DNA of 64,000 nucleotides, from contig OZ316897.1 in assembly GCA_973895155.1 (NCBI GenBank), positions 5,146,001 to 5,210,000 of the forward strand. The letters run 5' to 3'. The translations under genes were made by a program, and so were the position numbers. This DNA is from Marsupella aquatica (Eukaryota; Marchantiophyta). This document shows positions 1 to 11,745 of this stretch, in pieces (the stretch's first letter is position 1; each line of letters starts with the position of its first letter). Below the pieces are notes generated by a model that was not told the DNA's origin, made no database searches, and saw only the letters and a list, made by a program, of their open reading frames with translations.

Positions 1-3
1 GAG

Positions 4-56
4 ACTAGCTGGGCTGAGGAGAGCTGGGAGAGCTGAGGAGAGCTGGGATACGAAAC
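4..56. repeat. short purine-rich imperfect repeat
   Basis: AGCTGGG and GCTGAGGAG units alternate about three times at the very start of the window. The stretch from here to about 311 shows no gene that I can support. It may be the 5' leader of the weak ORF that follows. Confidence 0.5.
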
Positions 57-311
57 TTTGTCATTTCTCTTTTCTCTCCCGCTTTTTGTTTCCAATTGTC
101 ATGCTGAGCTTCACTGAATCGTCTATTTGAAAGGCCGACGGGAGATTGGAAAGCTCTGCCTATTGCCTTCCAAACAAAATGCGTATCACCAACTTTTGAC
201 TATCTTAGACATAGTTTCAACTCACATAAAGTTTTTTGAACTCTGCTAGTTCTTCTGTTGAAATTGGACAGATTTGGCTGAATTTTTGAGCGTGGAGTTG
301 CTTAATCCCTG

Positions 312-719
312 GTGTTGCAACAAAGCTCGATGGATACGAACGCGCACTCCGGATTTGGGCGATTGTTTCGCTCCACTGGTGGCAGAGGACCAAATCGCTA
401 TCCATATGCCTTTTCTGGCCGGGGAAACGGGAGGGGACCTTCTGATGCCTCTTGGCGACGCGATGGTGCGCCCCTCTCTCTGGGGCGACGCCCTTGGAGT
501 GGTGAGGCACATGTGAACTCCCTACCGGAGAAAGATTCCAGTAGATTTTCTATCCAAGATGCACGTGGTGGTCCAAAAACAACACCTTTTGATCTGTTTG
601 ATAACTCTCGGGCGCAGAGGGAAAGAACTCCCCCGTGTCTGCAATCTCCAAGGTATCCACATCAGGTGCACTATGCATGTACATTATTCAGGTTCAAAGC
701 CAAGCAACAAGTACCCTAA
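312..719 (+). CDS. Arg/Gly-rich ORF, unknown
   Basis: An open frame of 135 codons, rich in Arg, Gly, Ser and Pro. An internal Met at about codon 7 starts a run with repeated GRG and SGR tripeptides. I recognise no domain. Its composition would suit the N-terminal part of a LINE ORF1 or a gag-like protein. A LINE ORF1 resumes at 5126 beyond the CACTA end, but I could not show that the two join, because no matching 3-bp duplication is visible. It may equally be a chance ORF. Overlapping frames at 274-516 and 559-765 are weaker. Confidence 0.2.
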   Translation: MLQQSSMDTNAHSGFGRLFRSTGGRGPNRYPYAFSGRGNGRGPSDASWRRDGAPLSLGRRPWSGEAHVNSLPEKDSSRFSIQDARGGPKTTPFDLFDNSRAQRERTPPCLQSPRYPHQVHYACTLFRFKAKQQVP

Positions 720-1841
720 GTTCATTACTTGTTCCTGGGTACATGCCTTCAAAAACTCCCCTTAAGCCTTCTAGGAACTTTTTTAACTCTGCAATCATTT
801 TGATCACGACTTACATGACACTGCTTAAATTAAATCAGGACTTCTCATTATGAGCATATAAGTTACAAGGCTATTTAATTTGCGAGAATTCCCTTAAAGT
901 TTACCAACATTTTGTATTCTCATTGAATGTCTGCCCATTTACAACATCTGTATGTGGCATCACAAAACAATTGCACTTGTCACCTTCAATATTGTGAAGG
1001 CACATATTCAAACTATGAGGTGCATGCTTGGCCTCATTCACAATTGGAGGACCCAAAAGGAACGTCACACTCAGAAGTGACCATAGTTTATTATGCTTTA
1101 GGACATCATTTGTAAGGTGTAATGAGATGATATGCAAAATTTGATGTACTATACTTAATAAACATCCTGTAGGTTGGTAACATTAATTAAACTATCTAGC
1201 ATTTGAGACTTTGAAGCTTTCCTTATATGTCCTTCAAAGATCGATAAAAGGACTTGTCACGCAACGAGGCACATCATTTCAGGACTCGAAAGGACTCTAA
1301 AACTTGCATTTTAGACAATGAAATTTTACCAAGGCATGCATACTAATAGAATAATCTTATATTTTAAAACTCAAATATTGACACACACTAAACCTTTATG
1401 TACAAGACAAAAATAATCAGTAATTTTGGCTTATTTAGGGCCATCAATAATAGGATCCCTTAAAAAAGTTAAAAACTTGATTTATCTACATGGTGAGGTA
1501 GGTTACACCATGTAAAATAGCCTTGTGAAAAAATTAGACTTAAATGTCTTGAGATAAAATCATGATGAAGCTTTTTCCATGTTACGAAAGTTATTTTTCA
1601 CTAAAACAGCATGTTTTTGAGTCCTAAAAGTGGTTCCTGTGAGGTACACCCAATTGTGAATGAGACTGCTTGCAGGTGTCTAGTACGTTTGTCCCAATAT
1701 TTCTCCCGTTTGGAATCGGAGCAAAGACTCACCAGACGACTGGACTGGACCAAGTTATAAACGCAGCATTTTAAGGGCCCTTCGATTATCAGGTGAACGC
1801 ATTATCTTCCGGTCTGCAGTGATTAGGTGGCCCGTGTGTAC
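720..1841. other. AT-rich non-coding stretch
   Basis: No credible gene. Between about 1240 and 1740 there are scattered AAAGGACT, GAGTCCT and GACGACT words like those packed near the CACTA end at 4800-5122. This suggests the stretch belongs to the same element, either as subterminal sequence or as the leader of the gene starting at 1842. A CACTAGTAGAAA-type left end was looked for and not found. Confidence 0.4.
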
Positions 1842-4296
1842 ATGGCCTCTAGGAAACGTACAAAGGTTGACCACCCGCCTCTGTTGGCTGGAATCAAAGC
1901 CATTTTGATTCCTGGCCACTATGGGTTCACCCAAGTGAGTTGGCCAATCGTACAAAAACGATTCTCAGAGTTCCATGGGACTGAAGTCAAGGACATCACT
2001 CCACAGACTACACATGTTGTTGCGGGGACATGGCTGGATGTGATGAACAAGTGGTCATGGTCCTTCATTGATTCTGCCATTACCAACCAAGGTCTAAAAG
2101 TAGTTGAAGTCTCTTGGCTGACAGAGTTTAGGAGTCAGAACAAAGCTGATTGGGTTGCTATCTACAAGGACATTCTTGAACGGTGGGACTATGTTGGTAA
2201 TGATGGTAAGGGCCCAGTTGAAGATTGCATATCAGATTATGCAATGAGGATTTTGAAACAAGAGAGGCATAGGTTGAAAAGGATGTGGATAGACAATGGT
2301 TCTAACAGGAGAATGCCACCACCCCCATCATTGGAACTGGATCAATGGACACGGTTAATCAAAGGGTTCATGTCGGAGGCTGGACAGAGCAAGAGTGAAC
2401 TGATGTCAAATGCTCGAGGCAAAGTGAAACACCTTTCACAGGCTGGGAGAGGAAGTTATGCTCCAGTGAAAGAACAATTGGTAAGGCAGTGACATGCCTG
2501 ATAGTAAGCCTCAAACTTATCATCTTGCTACCATTATTACATTTTCATTGACAATCAACACTTGGTTTCATTCATATGTATGTTGATGTGGACTGCAGAA
2601 GAAATTGACAGGTGAAGAACCATCAGCACAAGAAGTGAGAGAGGAGTTCATGAAACAAAGGAGTGAGGTGACAAGTGTGACTTCCAAACAGGTGATTATG
2701 TTGTAATTCTGTATGTTCTGTGACTATTTGGCCTTGAGCATCAGAAAGAAATGTAGTAGGAAGTAAGCAACCAGTTCTTGGGGACAGTTATCTGAGATAT
2801 GTAAGCTGTGTTATGACAGGGAACTGTTACAACTCTCACAGAGATGTGTGAACGGTTGAAGTCATTAGAGTGTGGACTCCCTTGAGTGGAAAGTAAATTG
2901 GCTGATCGTTTGGATATTGTGGAGGCATCTGTAGCGAACCTTCTTGCATCAGTGGAATCTAATTTCAAGCTTGTGATTGAAAAATTGGGTGGTTCCCAAC
3001 CAAACAATGAGGGCAACATTGTACAAAGTGTGCCCTTGTTAACAAAAAAGGGAATTGGCAAATCTGACACAGGTATGGAAATGACACCGGCCCATTGTTC
3101 ATTGTGTCCTATGTTCAAATGTTAGAAGTAAGTTTTCATGAATTGAGTGAATGGTTTGAATGCAGGAAGAGTGGAGGCAGAGAAGGACCCTGTAATCAGT
3201 AAGCAGAAGGGCAAGAAGGTTGCTGAGACAGGTAACCTGCTATGATCCAGTACATTACATTTGAAAAGTGCATGGAGTTTTGTGAAGCTTAAGCCGGTTG
3301 GAGGTAATCTTTTCTGTAAGAACTGGTTGGATGAACTAGGATCTGAAGTGACATCATGATTGATGTATCAGGTGATTCAAAGAGCAATAATGAAGAAGAT
3401 GTGCCCAGTGCCTCAGTGACCATAGCCAAGGAGGTATCAGGTAAGCTGATGCTTTAAATTCCTCTATATGAATGTTGAGCAACAATTCAGTGGTTAATAC
3501 ATTCAACCTGAATATTGTGGTGTGTTTATTGATCAACAGAAGCAGACATGGAGCATATGGCAATGGCAAAGAAGGGGAAGAAGACTGTTCATAATGGTAA
3601 GGAGATAGTGACAACTTTGTGGTTGGTGACATGTACATTTAGCACATGTGATGAGTGATTGACTTATGTTGGACATGACACTGAATTGTAGTTGATGCAG
3701 AGTTGACAGACTCTCAACCAAGTGGGAGTAGGGTGAAGCGACGTCGAAACTTGGGAGCAACATTGGATGCAAGTAAGATTGTAGATGCTTCAATTGAAGC
3801 AAGTACAATGTTGGCAGATACTGAGATGATGTCACAGGGAAATCCTGCTACACAATCAGAAGTGTCAAATATGGATGCAGATTCTTTGAAGAAGAGTGTA
3901 GCCAATTCTCGATCACCAGCACAAAACACTCGTGCCAAAGTCATGACTCGCAACCAAGGTATGAATAATGTCATGTATAAGCCACCCAGGAAAGCCAAGA
4001 AAAACAGTCAGGGTAAGGTGGAGGTGATAGCCACAGCAGAGCCAGTCCATAATATTCTATCATGGGAGGATGACTCGCAGGTATGTGTGGGTACAGGCAT
4101 TTTGCGACCGGATCATGCAAAATTCCATGGCAAAGTGGTCCCGGATGACCATGTAGTAGTGTTGTTGACTACAGTGATTGTATCTGATTGTAATTTGCCA
4201 TTTCCAAATAGAGATGATGATCCACCTCAGGAAATAATTGCAGATGCAGTAGGATCTCTTGTGCTCTGGCCATCAGAGTGTGTTAGTCTGCAGTGA
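1842..4296 (+). pseudogene. CACTA-associated gene: BRCT-like start, DUF8039-like end
   Basis: About seven exons with GT-AG borders: 1842-2480, 2599-2691, from 2820, then short exons near 3165, 3371, 3540 and 3691-4296. The start is ATG 1842. Exon 1 has a BRCT-like pattern: GIKAILIP, then TTHVVAG, then VVEVSWLTEF, resembling the BRCT of DNA polymerase lambda. Exon 3 is heptad-like and may form a coiled coil. The last exon ends with a stretch like plant DUF8039 (HGKVVPDDHVVVLL, then AVGSLVLWP), a domain I know mainly from CACTA-type transposon proteins. An in-frame TGA at 2883-2885 interrupts exon 3. Its place just inside a CACTA end suggests a TnpA-type accessory protein binding element ends; that is inference. 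The domain calls were made by eye. Confidence 0.55.
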
Positions 4297-4799
4297 CTGA
4301 ATGCAAGTGTAGATAGAATCATGTGAATTGTGTCACATTTTGACATTGCCTTGGAAAGATCCAAGAAATATCTGTACCAATTTTTCCATTTGGTAAAGAG
4401 GATGAAGGAGACGTTGTGTGTGACATTGATATTTCTGAATTCTGTATGTATGAAACAAGTGATTGATGTCAAACTATGGCTCTATGGTGATTGTCTATGA
4501 TACTTGAATCTATTTTATCATTTCAGTATTAGTGTGTATGGTATAGAGGAATACTTTGTGACCTTCTTTGTAGTCTATGAAGTTTGAATCTGTGAATTCA
4601 TATTAGTGTACATGGTATAGAAGATGGCTTTCTGAAACTATGTATTCTAATGTTAACATGATGAATGGTGAACTTATAGAGTGAGTTCATTCCAAGTACA
4701 CAATAAAACATGAATGCAATATGTTATTTGTGCACAAGAGTGGGTTCATTTCAAGTAGTATAGTGGGGTCTTCATCACTCATATCCAGTTGACATGAAA
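4297..4799. other. 3' flank of the CACTA gene
   Basis: AT-rich, no gene seen. Two near-repeats, TTAGTGTGTATGGTATAGA and TTAGTGTACATGGTATAGA, occur near 4529 and 4605. Confidence 0.4.
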
Positions 4800-5125
4800 G
4801 ACTTATACATACCCCACAAAGTATATTTAAAGACTACCCTCCATAACCTTTTTAGTCGTTCCCAATGACTCATCATCGCAGCCCATAAAAGATTGAAAAC
4901 GACTCACCAAAGCTACCCACACAAAGACTAAAATAGACTGAAAATCCAGTCTATTAAACGACTTATAAACCAGTTCTATAAAGGACTCAGTTGATTATAG
5001 TAACAAAACATACGACTCGCAGTCCTATAAAGGACTAGAGTCCTTCCCAGTCGTTTCCAAGTCCTATACGGTACTGAATAGTCGTTTAATGGGGTCTAAA
5101 TACCCCCCGGTTTCTACTAGTGCCG

Positions 5126-6499
5126 GTTACACAGATCAAGTATGTTGGAAAGAATTTTTTTATGATCTCTTTTGAATACCCGACACATAGAGACGCAGCG
5201 TTGGAACTCTCCCCTCTCTTCTTGGATTGGAAAATTGTACATACATTCCCTTGGGAACCTTTATTCGATGTGAGGAATGATTCTTATACCAAGCTGCCAG
5301 TTTGGATTGAGATACCCTTTCGAGCTCTTGTTCTTGAAGGTTGTCGTAAGAGGATTGCGGAATCTTTTGGTAAACTTCTTTACTACATTCAAGGTGATGT
5401 TCGCAGCTCTTTTCCCCATAATCGCGCCTGCATTCTTTGGGATACTAGTCGCAAAATTCCTCGTAGTGTTGGAGTTGAGATTACAGAGGATATCACTATT
5501 TGGCAGCCCGTCAGATTCAAAAAAATTCCTTATCACTGCTTTCGATGCAACAAGAAGGGACACCTTGCCAGAGAATGCAGAACTTTGGAAGAAAATGCCA
5601 CTGCAACTAAAGATACTGAGGTGACTAAGGCAAACGAAGTAGACGCAGGGGCTATGCAGCATGACAATGATAGCGGTAACGGTGCTACTAAATGACACGT
5701 GGACTCCGCGTCTGACAGACAGACTCAGCAACCATCTGACGCTGACACGGTGATTGAATCAACGACAATGGACGCAGCACTGGATGTCTCCCCTCCTGGT
5801 GCGGATCTTATGATTGCTGCTAACACATTAGCTGCTAAACCAAGTGGTGGGCCATCTGTCTCTACTGACTTTCTTGTCGGTAGCTCCTCTCAACCCCTAC
5901 AAGTGAATACGCGTCGTCTTACTCAAGCAGTCACACTACCACACACTGACGAGCCTCACAGCATTGACCACCAGACTGTTGAAGCCATAGCATCCCCATC
6001 TCCAACTCGCTCTCTTCACCATGTTGCAAGCAACGCAAATGAATTCTGTCTCCCCTTACTTAGAGACAACGCTCTTTTTCAAGCACTGCCAAGCTCAGAA
6101 GACGGCCTAGCTGAACATGGGCTTGATCAGGATCCGACTGTCCCTTCGGGGTCTGATAAATTAGCAGTCCAGATTGAGCATCCTTTGGATCCCCCTTCCA
6201 CCTCGAACGATGATATGTGCCTACCTATCATTGGAATTGACACGACTGACCAGCAGTTACCAAGTGTGGCCAGCGGTGACGAGATAGTATCAGTTCTGGG
6301 TGGTTCGGATGTAGAGATGTTTGAATATGATGAGTACATTTTGAAAAGTCAACTCAAGAAGGATCGTGCCAGGAAACTAGAACTCCGAACTCCTTCGTCT
6401 GACCAGAAGAAGAAGAAAGACAAAAAAGCCAATACAAAGAAAGGTTGCGCGATACAATTCTCGTCTCACGATACTCAGACTTCTAGCTCTCAGACCTGA
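5126..6499 (+). pseudogene. LINE ORF1 fragment with CCHC zinc knuckle
   Basis: The nucleic-acid-binding protein of an L1-type LINE, which coats the element RNA. The frame enters directly from the CACTA junction, so the N-terminus is absent. A DUF4283-like block (YVGKNFFMISFEYP through about codon 120) is followed by the zinc knuckle CFRCNKKGHLAREC near 5540-5580. One in-frame TGA at 5693-5695 separates this from a Ser/Thr/Asp-rich tail ending in Lys-rich blocks; the frame is the same on both sides, so I treat it as one ORF. ORF2 starts about 175 bases downstream. Confidence 0.8.
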
Positions 6500-6673
6500 A
6501 CGAGATCCAATTTGAATTGCAATCCGATGGCGTAGGCTGCGTTGGATCTATTATGGATCGGGCGGACCTTAGGGAATGCATTTTTATGGCTGCACTTCCC
6601 TTTGGAAATTTTTGCACTAGAAATAGGAAGCCTTAATCTTTTTCCTCTTTTTGCGTCACGAGGATTCAGGAAC

Positions 6674-9600
6674 ATGGACACTCGTCTCTTTATCGGTTCA
6701 TGGAATGTCTATGGCTTATGTGAAGCCAATCAAAAACACATTGTGAAAAACTGGATTACATCGCTCAAAACTCCATTGATAGCTCTAGCACTACAAGAGG
6801 TTAGAGCAAATAAATTTCGTTTAGACTTAGCTTTACGTACTATTCTACCTTCCTATCAACATCTTTCTGCTGAGTCTGATGAGGGCAAGGGCGGCACTTC
6901 CCTGTTGGTGCATCCTTCATTTCAAATCACTCAATCCGGTTTCATTGACAAGGGCAGAGCAGTCTGGGTCAAAGGCAAACTTGTAGAAGGACATTTTGGG
7001 ATTGTGAGTATCTATGCTCGTAATACCCCTAGAGAGCGGGCTATTCTGTGGCACGACTTAAAAATCACTTTACCTCAGGATAACTGGATCGTCTGCGGAG
7101 ATTTCAACATGGTCGAAAGAAGTTCAGACTCCACCGGTTCTTCACCACTACTCAAAGGAAGAGAAGCAGAATTTTGGAGGTTTTTCAAAATGAGATTCAA
7201 CTTAGAAGATGCTGCCAACGTCACACAAGCATTTTGGGGTGCGGAATTTACTTGGCGGCGTATCATCAATTGCAAACTAGTGCAATCTAGACTAGACAGG
7301 TTCTACTTGAGTGGAAAAAGCTGGTGGACGAGAGCGGTGATCGACTTGCTACATGAAGGTGGAACGGCTCTATCTGATCATGACCCTATTATTCTATGTT
7401 TCAGTCTCTCTCCTCCGGTTCTAGAAAGAAATGTGGCACACAAATCCTCTTTCTTCAAGGCTAATGACGGGCTACTCAAATTGAAAGGATTTATTGACCA
7501 ACTAGCTGTAGCCTGGACTTCGAGTGAAGTCACGATTTCAGACCCTCACCTTCACTTCTATCAAGCGAATCTACGTTTAAAAGACTATCACTCAGGATGT
7601 GTTGATCAATACACCCTGGGGGATCAAGAGAGGGATGTCTCCCTCATGCGAGGAAAACTTTGAGTCTTGAAAGCTGCTCTTACAAACACTTTCACTGATA
7701 TGGAACTCAAAGACTATTCTACCATTGAGGACCAGGTCCGTGCAACGGAACACGAAGACGCGCAACTAGGCAGAAGACTCTCACGGATCAGCTGGCTGGG
7801 GCAAGGTGATGAACCTTCAAAATTTTACTTCGCCACCATTAAAGCTAAAAGGTCTAGAGAATTGATGCCTTCTCTTCTATTAGATAATGGGAACACTATC
7901 ACTCAGGATGTGTTGATCTTACAAGAAGTAGAGAAGCAGTGCGCTCTTTTGTATGAAGCTCCTAAGGATTTACGTAACAGTGAATCAAGGGAGGTCCGTA
8001 ATGCTCGGCACAAGCTTTTTGCAAATACCCGCAAGACCCTTACGGCAGAAGAAATCAGGAAACTGGAATCTCCGCCGACATTGGAGGAAATTTGTTGCAC
8101 TCTTTGGCTTCTTCCAATGGACAAAGCTCCTGGCCCTGATGGCATCACTGCTGAGATTTACAGATCTTGCTGGCATTTTATGAAGAATGATCTGCACGAC
8201 ATGATTCTTGACTTTTGGAGAACAGGCACCCTCTCAGCTAATCTGAAGGAAGGCGTGATTAAGTTGATTCCTAAGAAACCTGACAAGCGGAGACTGAAGG
8301 ATTGGCGTCCTCTAACAATGCTCAACACAGTTTATAAAATTGTAGCGAAGCTTATGGCCTTAATACTTAAACCGCTCCTCAATAAGCTCATAAGCCCTCA
8401 GCTAACCGGCTTTATTCCGGGTCGTCACATATTAGAAAATATCTCTATTGCTTGGATGACTATCGATTGGGTCTGTTCCTAGAAGACGAGTGCACTTTTC
8501 CTGCTTCTTGATTTCGAAAAAGCATTTGATAGAGTATGCCACTCCTATATGTGGGAAGCTATGCATTTACTCGGTTTGGGTAGCCATTTCATTAGCCTGG
8601 TTAGATCCCTGCTAACTGGAGCCTATTCCAAAGTTCACGTCAACGGTATGTTCTCTCAGGACATCCAGATGCTTAGAGGGGTTCGCCAAGGGTGCCCTCT
8701 TTCCCCCCTCCTCTTTGTTATAGCCACTCAGCCGCTGATGGATTATCTGGACCATGAGATCAGTCAGGGCAGTTTTAGAGGCATTCAGATTTCTGAGTCT
8801 CTCTTGATCTCTTATAGATTATTTGCAGACGACTTGGGAATGGTTATACCAGCTACCGAAGAGGATTTCAAGGGAGCAACTGAGGCATTAGCTTGCTACG
8901 AACTGGCCTCTGGTGCCAAACTCAATCTTCGCAAAATCGACGGTGATTCCCCTGACTTCAGAAAATGTTCCAGAATGGCTTACGAACACTGGATGCAGAA
9001 TTAGCCTTCCTGGCCGAAATTCAGCGTAACCTGGGTGCACCACTCGGATGGGGCTTAACAGCCTCCCATCTTCACAAATTCTGTCTTGACAAGCTCAGCG
9101 ATAGACTTTCTAGCTGGGCCACTCGATTTCTATCGTTTACAGGACGCACTATTCTCATTAAACATGTGCTACAAGCGATACCCATTTATCACATGATGTT
9201 TTTGCGCAGCCCCAGCTCACTAGCCAAATTGATGGTTGCCTTATGTCGAGACTTTCTCTGGGGCTACAATGGTGCTGGTGGTAGAAAGATTCCTTTGGTT
9301 GCCTGGCAAACAATGGCCAGACCCAAAATTGATGGCGGCCTTGGCTTCAAAGATTTTAGAAGCCATTCAGATGCGCTTCTATGCCAATGGTTTACTTGAG
9401 CGCTGGACACGAAGCAGTCTGAATGGTCTTCCCTATTTGAAGCGAATCTACGTTTGGCAAAATGGAGGAATCAGAAACACATTCGGCGGAACAATCACTC
9501 TCTTTCCGATCTTTTATTACTCAGTTATCCTCTTTCCTTTGGCCGCCTTCAGTACACAGGGGGTTTGTGGAAGGCTTGGGAATGACTGCGTTCTCATCTT

Positions 9601-10605
9601 ATTTTCTCCCCGGAAGCATCTAGTGTTGCCAGCTGGTGGAGCATTGAGGACGTACTTAGATGTTTTGAAAGTTTTCAGCAATTGGATGATCCTTCTCTCT
9701 GTTCTATGATTAAGCTATTGGGGAGAATAGGTATCAGGAAAATAGCAGATCTTCGGGGTGAACATCTCGTGGTCTTACATTACTACACTGGCAAACTATC
9801 ACGTATCAGAGGTTTTGAGTGGAGGATTCGGGAGCTGTGTCTGCTTTTCATCCGGAAAATCCAGGGCATTTCAGATGTTCAAGGCCCTCTCAGGTTTAGA
9901 GCCACACAATGGCGCTGGTCGGACAAGGAGGAGCGGATGGAAAAATTCTTTTTGCCCAATGCACGGATGTACCATCTATTGAGACCTAAAGGCTCAGACT
10001 TTACCAGGCTCAACAGAATTTGGGGCCATTCACGCTCTGAACGGCAATGGAACAAGCTTTGGATCTCTCTATGGTCAACCGATCTTGCTCTCAAAGCTCG
10101 CACCTTTCTCTGGAGAATAATAGCACAAGGTCTTTTCACTGGGGTTAGAGCTGTGAGGATCGGGAAAGGAGACGGCCACTGTTTGCTTTGCTCCAATGTT
10201 TTGGAGACAATCCCACATCTTTTTCTTTCCTGCTCTTTTGCTCAACGCTGCTGGTCTTTGGTTGGCCAAACGTTTATGGGCACTCTCAACTGGCAACAAG
10301 CTGATCTTTTTGCCACTCTGGAACTACGAGGTCACCAGGGAGCCCATAAATCCCTCAAAATCTTCATGATTTTCCACACAATGTGGACTTTATGGCTGGC
10401 TAGAAATGAACAAGTTTTCAACTCTAGACAGACTCGTACCTTCAACATGAACCTGGTCTTGTCTGAACTTCTGGATTCTCTTCATGGTATTTGTGAGGCC
10501 TCCGGCCCTAGCAGGAAACATACTAGAATTCTCAGGATTAAAGAATTAATAGGTATGGAAAAGTTGAGATGGATCACGCGTTCAGATGCTAGGCTCTATA
10601 GCTAA
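6674..10605 (+). pseudogene. LINE ORF2: AP endonuclease, reverse transcriptase, zf-RVT
   Basis: The enzyme that nicks target DNA and copies LINE RNA. The first 250 codons match the endonuclease/exonuclease/phosphatase fold: GSWNVYGL, ALQEVRA, CGDFNMV, and a terminal LSDHDPI. Reverse transcriptase follows: DKAPGPDG, DWRPLTMLNTVYKIVAK, LLLDFEKAFDRV, RQGCPLSPLLF, and the catalytic YRLFADDLG near 8815. The C-terminal zf-RVT region has FLWRIIAQGLFTG and CLLCSNVLETIPHLF. Lesions: TGA 7661-7663, TAG 8480-8482, a pair of compensating frameshifts near 8936 and 9004, TGA 9397-9399, and another TGA near 9582. The start ATG 6674 is chosen because LFIGSWN follows at once. Confidence 0.92.
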
Positions 10606-10800
10606 ACACATATCTTAGGTCGCTTGGCAGCGGTCTGATACTTTTTTTGGAGTGGTCCTCTTTGACCTGGAGTTTTGGCATAAACTGGCCCTCCGTTTTT
10701 GTTCTTTTCTGGCTTTGTTCGTTTGCCTTGTATGGCTTTTGGCCCCCCTTCCCATGGGTTTTTGCGGTTTTATTTTCAAAAATAAAAAATAAAAAATAAA

Positions 10801-11279
10801 TACTTAACTCTAGATAGCCATAAACTATTGTACTCTTATTTGTCAAGGTGGTTGTGGGGTAGCGAGGATCATCAATTATTAGTTTTTCCACTGAATTTTT
10901 TTTGAATATCAGGTGAGCAGCTGAGATGACGACTTTGCACTTCCACGCATCTTAGCTAGGCAGCTAAGATTGACTCAATCTCAGCTGAACGGAAAAAAGT
11001 TATTTAAAAATTATTTTCTTGAAAATTTCAAAACGAAAAAAAAATTGAAAAAAAAATTTGCTGAAATTCGGTGTCCATACCATACGACACCTGGTCATCT
11101 TGGCTGACCCCGCCGAGAAGCAATGTCCGTACGGTACGGACATCCATAGTGAAAAAAATTTCAAAAAGAGTTCTTTTTTTCTTCATCAAATTTTGAGAAT
11201 TTTTTTTTTTTTTTCACATTTTTTTTCCGCGCCGCATCTTGGCGGCCTCTTTGAGATGATGTGGCAACTGATATCAGGT
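10801..11279. other. unassigned AT-rich stretch with a 19-bp palindrome
   Basis: No gene. Poly-A and poly-T runs lie between 11035 and 11225. TGTCCGTAC-G-GTACGGACA at 11124-11142 is a perfect odd-length palindrome. A degenerate relative (GTGTCCATACCATACGACAC) lies about 50 bases upstream. Confidence 0.5.
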
Positions 11280-11745
11280 CGACTGATGAAAACGACTGAT
11301 AACTGATGATGTAACTTTACTCAAGTGGTTGTACTCTTTCCCTCGCAAGAGTATGAGAGGGTTTTAATGAGGCAACACCTACATAAGACCAAAGTACAAG
11401 ATATGAAACTTTTGTCGGAACACTTAACTAGCATAGAGTTGCTTGCATTACTCCCATAATACAATCAAGGGGGAGTGTTAGAATATGACAGTTAAGTCAC
11501 CGGGGTTACTTACCTAACCCTAGTTAGGAACCTTGTAACCCCTCATACAATCTATATAAACATTACCCGAGGGAGAAGGGGATTCAGTTAAAGTTCTATC
11601 CAAACAATTAGCTCTAAAACACCAAGATTCATTCCCGTAAGGAATAAGTAAAATGATTTACTTAGGTTTTATGTGATTTGAAATCCTAAAGCGGTTTCTT
11701 TATTGTTTTGATCACAGGATCCTGAAACTATTTTTATGTCACAAA
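11280..11745 (+). mobile_element. copia-type 3' end with LTR
   Basis: The stretch around 11315-11400 has the typical copia tail (TTACTCAAGTGGTTGTACTC, then CTCGCAAGAGTATGAGAGGG). The purine run CAAGGGGGAG near 11467-11476 fits a polypurine tract. It is followed at once by TGTTAGAATATGAC, a common copia LTR start. A TATATAAA box lies near 11551. I place the LTR end near 11743 only because of a TGTCACA; that border is weak. No polyprotein remains upstream, so this is a truncated copy or close to a solo LTR. Confidence 0.6.

Larger units (their letters stand above)
1190..5122. mobile_element. CACTA/EnSpm element, right part
   Basis: The right end is clear. Read inward from 5122 on the minus strand it begins CACTAGTAGAAACC, the classic CACTA terminus. 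The last 320 bases are packed with short direct and inverted words (AGTCGTTT, AAACGACT, TATAAAGGACT), as expected of subterminal transposase-binding repeats. The left end was not found and probably lies outside the window or is lost; the start given is only where similar words first appear. The element abuts a LINE ORF1 in mid-frame, so it most likely inserted into that LINE. The base triplet just outside the end is CCG. Confidence 0.7.
5126..10800 (+). mobile_element. LINE (L1-type), 5' end missing, decayed
   Basis: Contiguous plant L1-type retrotransposon: ORF1 with a CCHC knuckle, then ORF2 with AP endonuclease, reverse transcriptase and a C-terminal zf-RVT zinc region, then a T/G-rich 3' UTR ending in repeated TAAAAAA units at about 10775-10800. 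The 5' part is cut off by the CACTA end at 5122. Several in-frame stops and frameshifts show it is inactive. Two other LINE fragments in the window (12.8-14.2 kb and 31.4-32.0 kb) share the same C-terminal region. Confidence 0.93.

Noticed and set aside
669-690. CACTA left end (CACTATGCATGTACATT)
   Set aside because: It agrees with the right end at 5122 only in the first five bases, and the flanking triplets GTG and CCG do not match.
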